A stretch of 64,000 nt of DNA from Phytohabitans maris (GTDB lineage Bacteria; Actinomycetota; Actinomycetes; Mycobacteriales; Micromonosporaceae): positions 62,001-126,000 of the forward strand of contig NZ_JAVHUY010000009.1 of assembly GCF_031085175.1 (NCBI RefSeq), written 5' to 3'. Under the pieces are notes generated by a model that made no database searches, was not told where the DNA came from, and saw only the letters and a list, made by a program, of their open reading frames with translations. Below, one piece after another: positions 63,679 to 64,000 of this stretch (position 1 is the first letter of the stretch; the number at the start of each line of letters is the position of its first letter). The translations under genes and the position numbers were made by a program.

Positions 63679-64000
63679 GCGCGCGGTCCCGGGTATCCCG
63701 TGGCCCAGTCACGAGCGGCGGCGACGTCGGCGGCGAGCGCGTCGAGCTGCTCGGCGACGCGCTCCGGTGCGGTGGCCCCGGCGGCCGTACGCCGGCTCAC
63801 CGCCGCCTCGATGCTCAGTACGTCGCGCACCTGCGCGCCGAGGCGGGCGTCGACGCTCCGCAACGCCGCGGCGTCGAGGTCGGGCAGGTCGCAGCCGCGT
63901 TCCTCGCAGAGCCGCACGAGCCGGCCGGTGATCTCGTGGGCCTCGCTGAACGGGACGCCGCGCAGCGCCAGCCAGTCGGCCACCTCGGTGGCGAGGGCGA
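63675..64000 (-). CDS. Argininosuccinate-lyase-like protein, partial (C-terminal end)
   Basis: Only the last 108 codons are in the window; the gene continues past 64000. LATEVADWLALRGVPFSEAHEITGRLVRLCEERGCDLPDL and ATAPERVAEQL match the C-terminal region of argininosuccinate lyase (ArgH), whose usual form is ADYLVRKGVPFREAHE. With the arginase-family hydrolase and the ABC system, it could be a catabolic lyase; a primary arginine-biosynthetic role is less likely in this operon. Confidence 0.8.
   Translation of the reverse strand, partial: ALATEVADWLALRGVPFSEAHEITGRLVRLCEERGCDLPDLDAAALRSVDARLGAQVRDVLSIEAAVSRRTAAGATAPERVAEQLDALAADVAAARDWATGYPGPRA

Noticed and set aside
1-64000. tRNA, rRNA, CRISPR array, insertion sequence or transposase
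   Set aside because: No cloverleaf, spaced direct repeats, terminal inverted repeats or transposase motifs were seen on reading through the window.

Overview
The window is very GC-rich DNA with GTG and TTG starts, dense ATGA/GTGA stop-start overlaps, DUF574-type methyltransferases, a type-2 OMP decarboxylase and HTH-TPR regulators. All of this points to a filamentous actinomycete (Actinomycetota; Micromonosporaceae is a guess). It holds one large nonribosomal peptide biosynthetic cluster, about 11.3-57.3 kb, between two unrelated flanks.

Left flank (0-11 kb): a DUF574 methyltransferase, an HxlR regulator divergent from an alpha/beta hydrolase, an NmrA-like oxidoreductase divergent from an AraC regulator, a frameshifted LPxTG surface-protein gene, a YnfA-like membrane protein, two small secreted proteins, an RNA polymerase sigma factor with its membrane partner, and remnants of an ABC permease and a TetR regulator.

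Cluster: (a) 11.5-16.1 kb (+) encodes an HTH-TPR regulator, hydroxymandelate synthase and a hydroxymandelate oxidase/aminotransferase fusion, which together make 4-hydroxyphenylglycine. (b) 16.2-27.05 kb (-) encodes an MbtH protein, an AlkZ-like DNA glycosylase, two NRPSs (C-A-T and C-A-T-TE), a HAD hydrolase, an unusual OMP decarboxylase paralogue and an endonuclease III. (c) 27.2-33.8 kb (+) encodes A-T, P450, thioesterase, a non-canonical A-T and DAHP synthase. (d) 33.9-44.2 kb (-) encodes a C-T-C NRPS, methyltransferase, MFS exporter, ATP-grasp ligase, DegT aminotransferase, thioesterase and two acyl-CoA dehydrogenases. (e) 44.3-46.3 kb (+) is another A-T protein. (f) 46.3-55.9 kb (-) is an amino-group-carrier-protein (LysW) pathway: LysW, LysX, LysY, LysZ, LysK, split transketolase, DegT aminotransferase, two proteins of unclear function and a sulfotransferase. 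(g) 56.0-57.3 kb (+) is a second HTH-TPR regulator.

How the genes may work together (inference): LysW carries glutamate while LysX, LysZ and LysY turn its side chain into a semialdehyde. Transketolase adds two carbons, the aminotransferase adds a second amine and LysK releases a 2,6-diamino-5,7-dihydroxyheptanoate-like amino acid. The sulfotransferase and the two neighbouring proteins could then close an aziridine, as in vazabitide, azinomycin and ficellomycin. A DNA-alkylating peptide would explain the AlkZ-like glycosylase and endonuclease III in the NRPS operon. An inverted repeat with core ACT-NN-AGT recurs at all four promoter regions of the cluster and is a candidate operator for the two end regulators.

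Right flank (57.4-64 kb): a second DUF574 methyltransferase, then an overlapping minus-strand operon for an arginase-family hydrolase, a polar amino-acid ABC transporter, two polysaccharide-deacetylase-fold hydrolases and the end of an argininosuccinate-lyase-like gene cut by the window edge.
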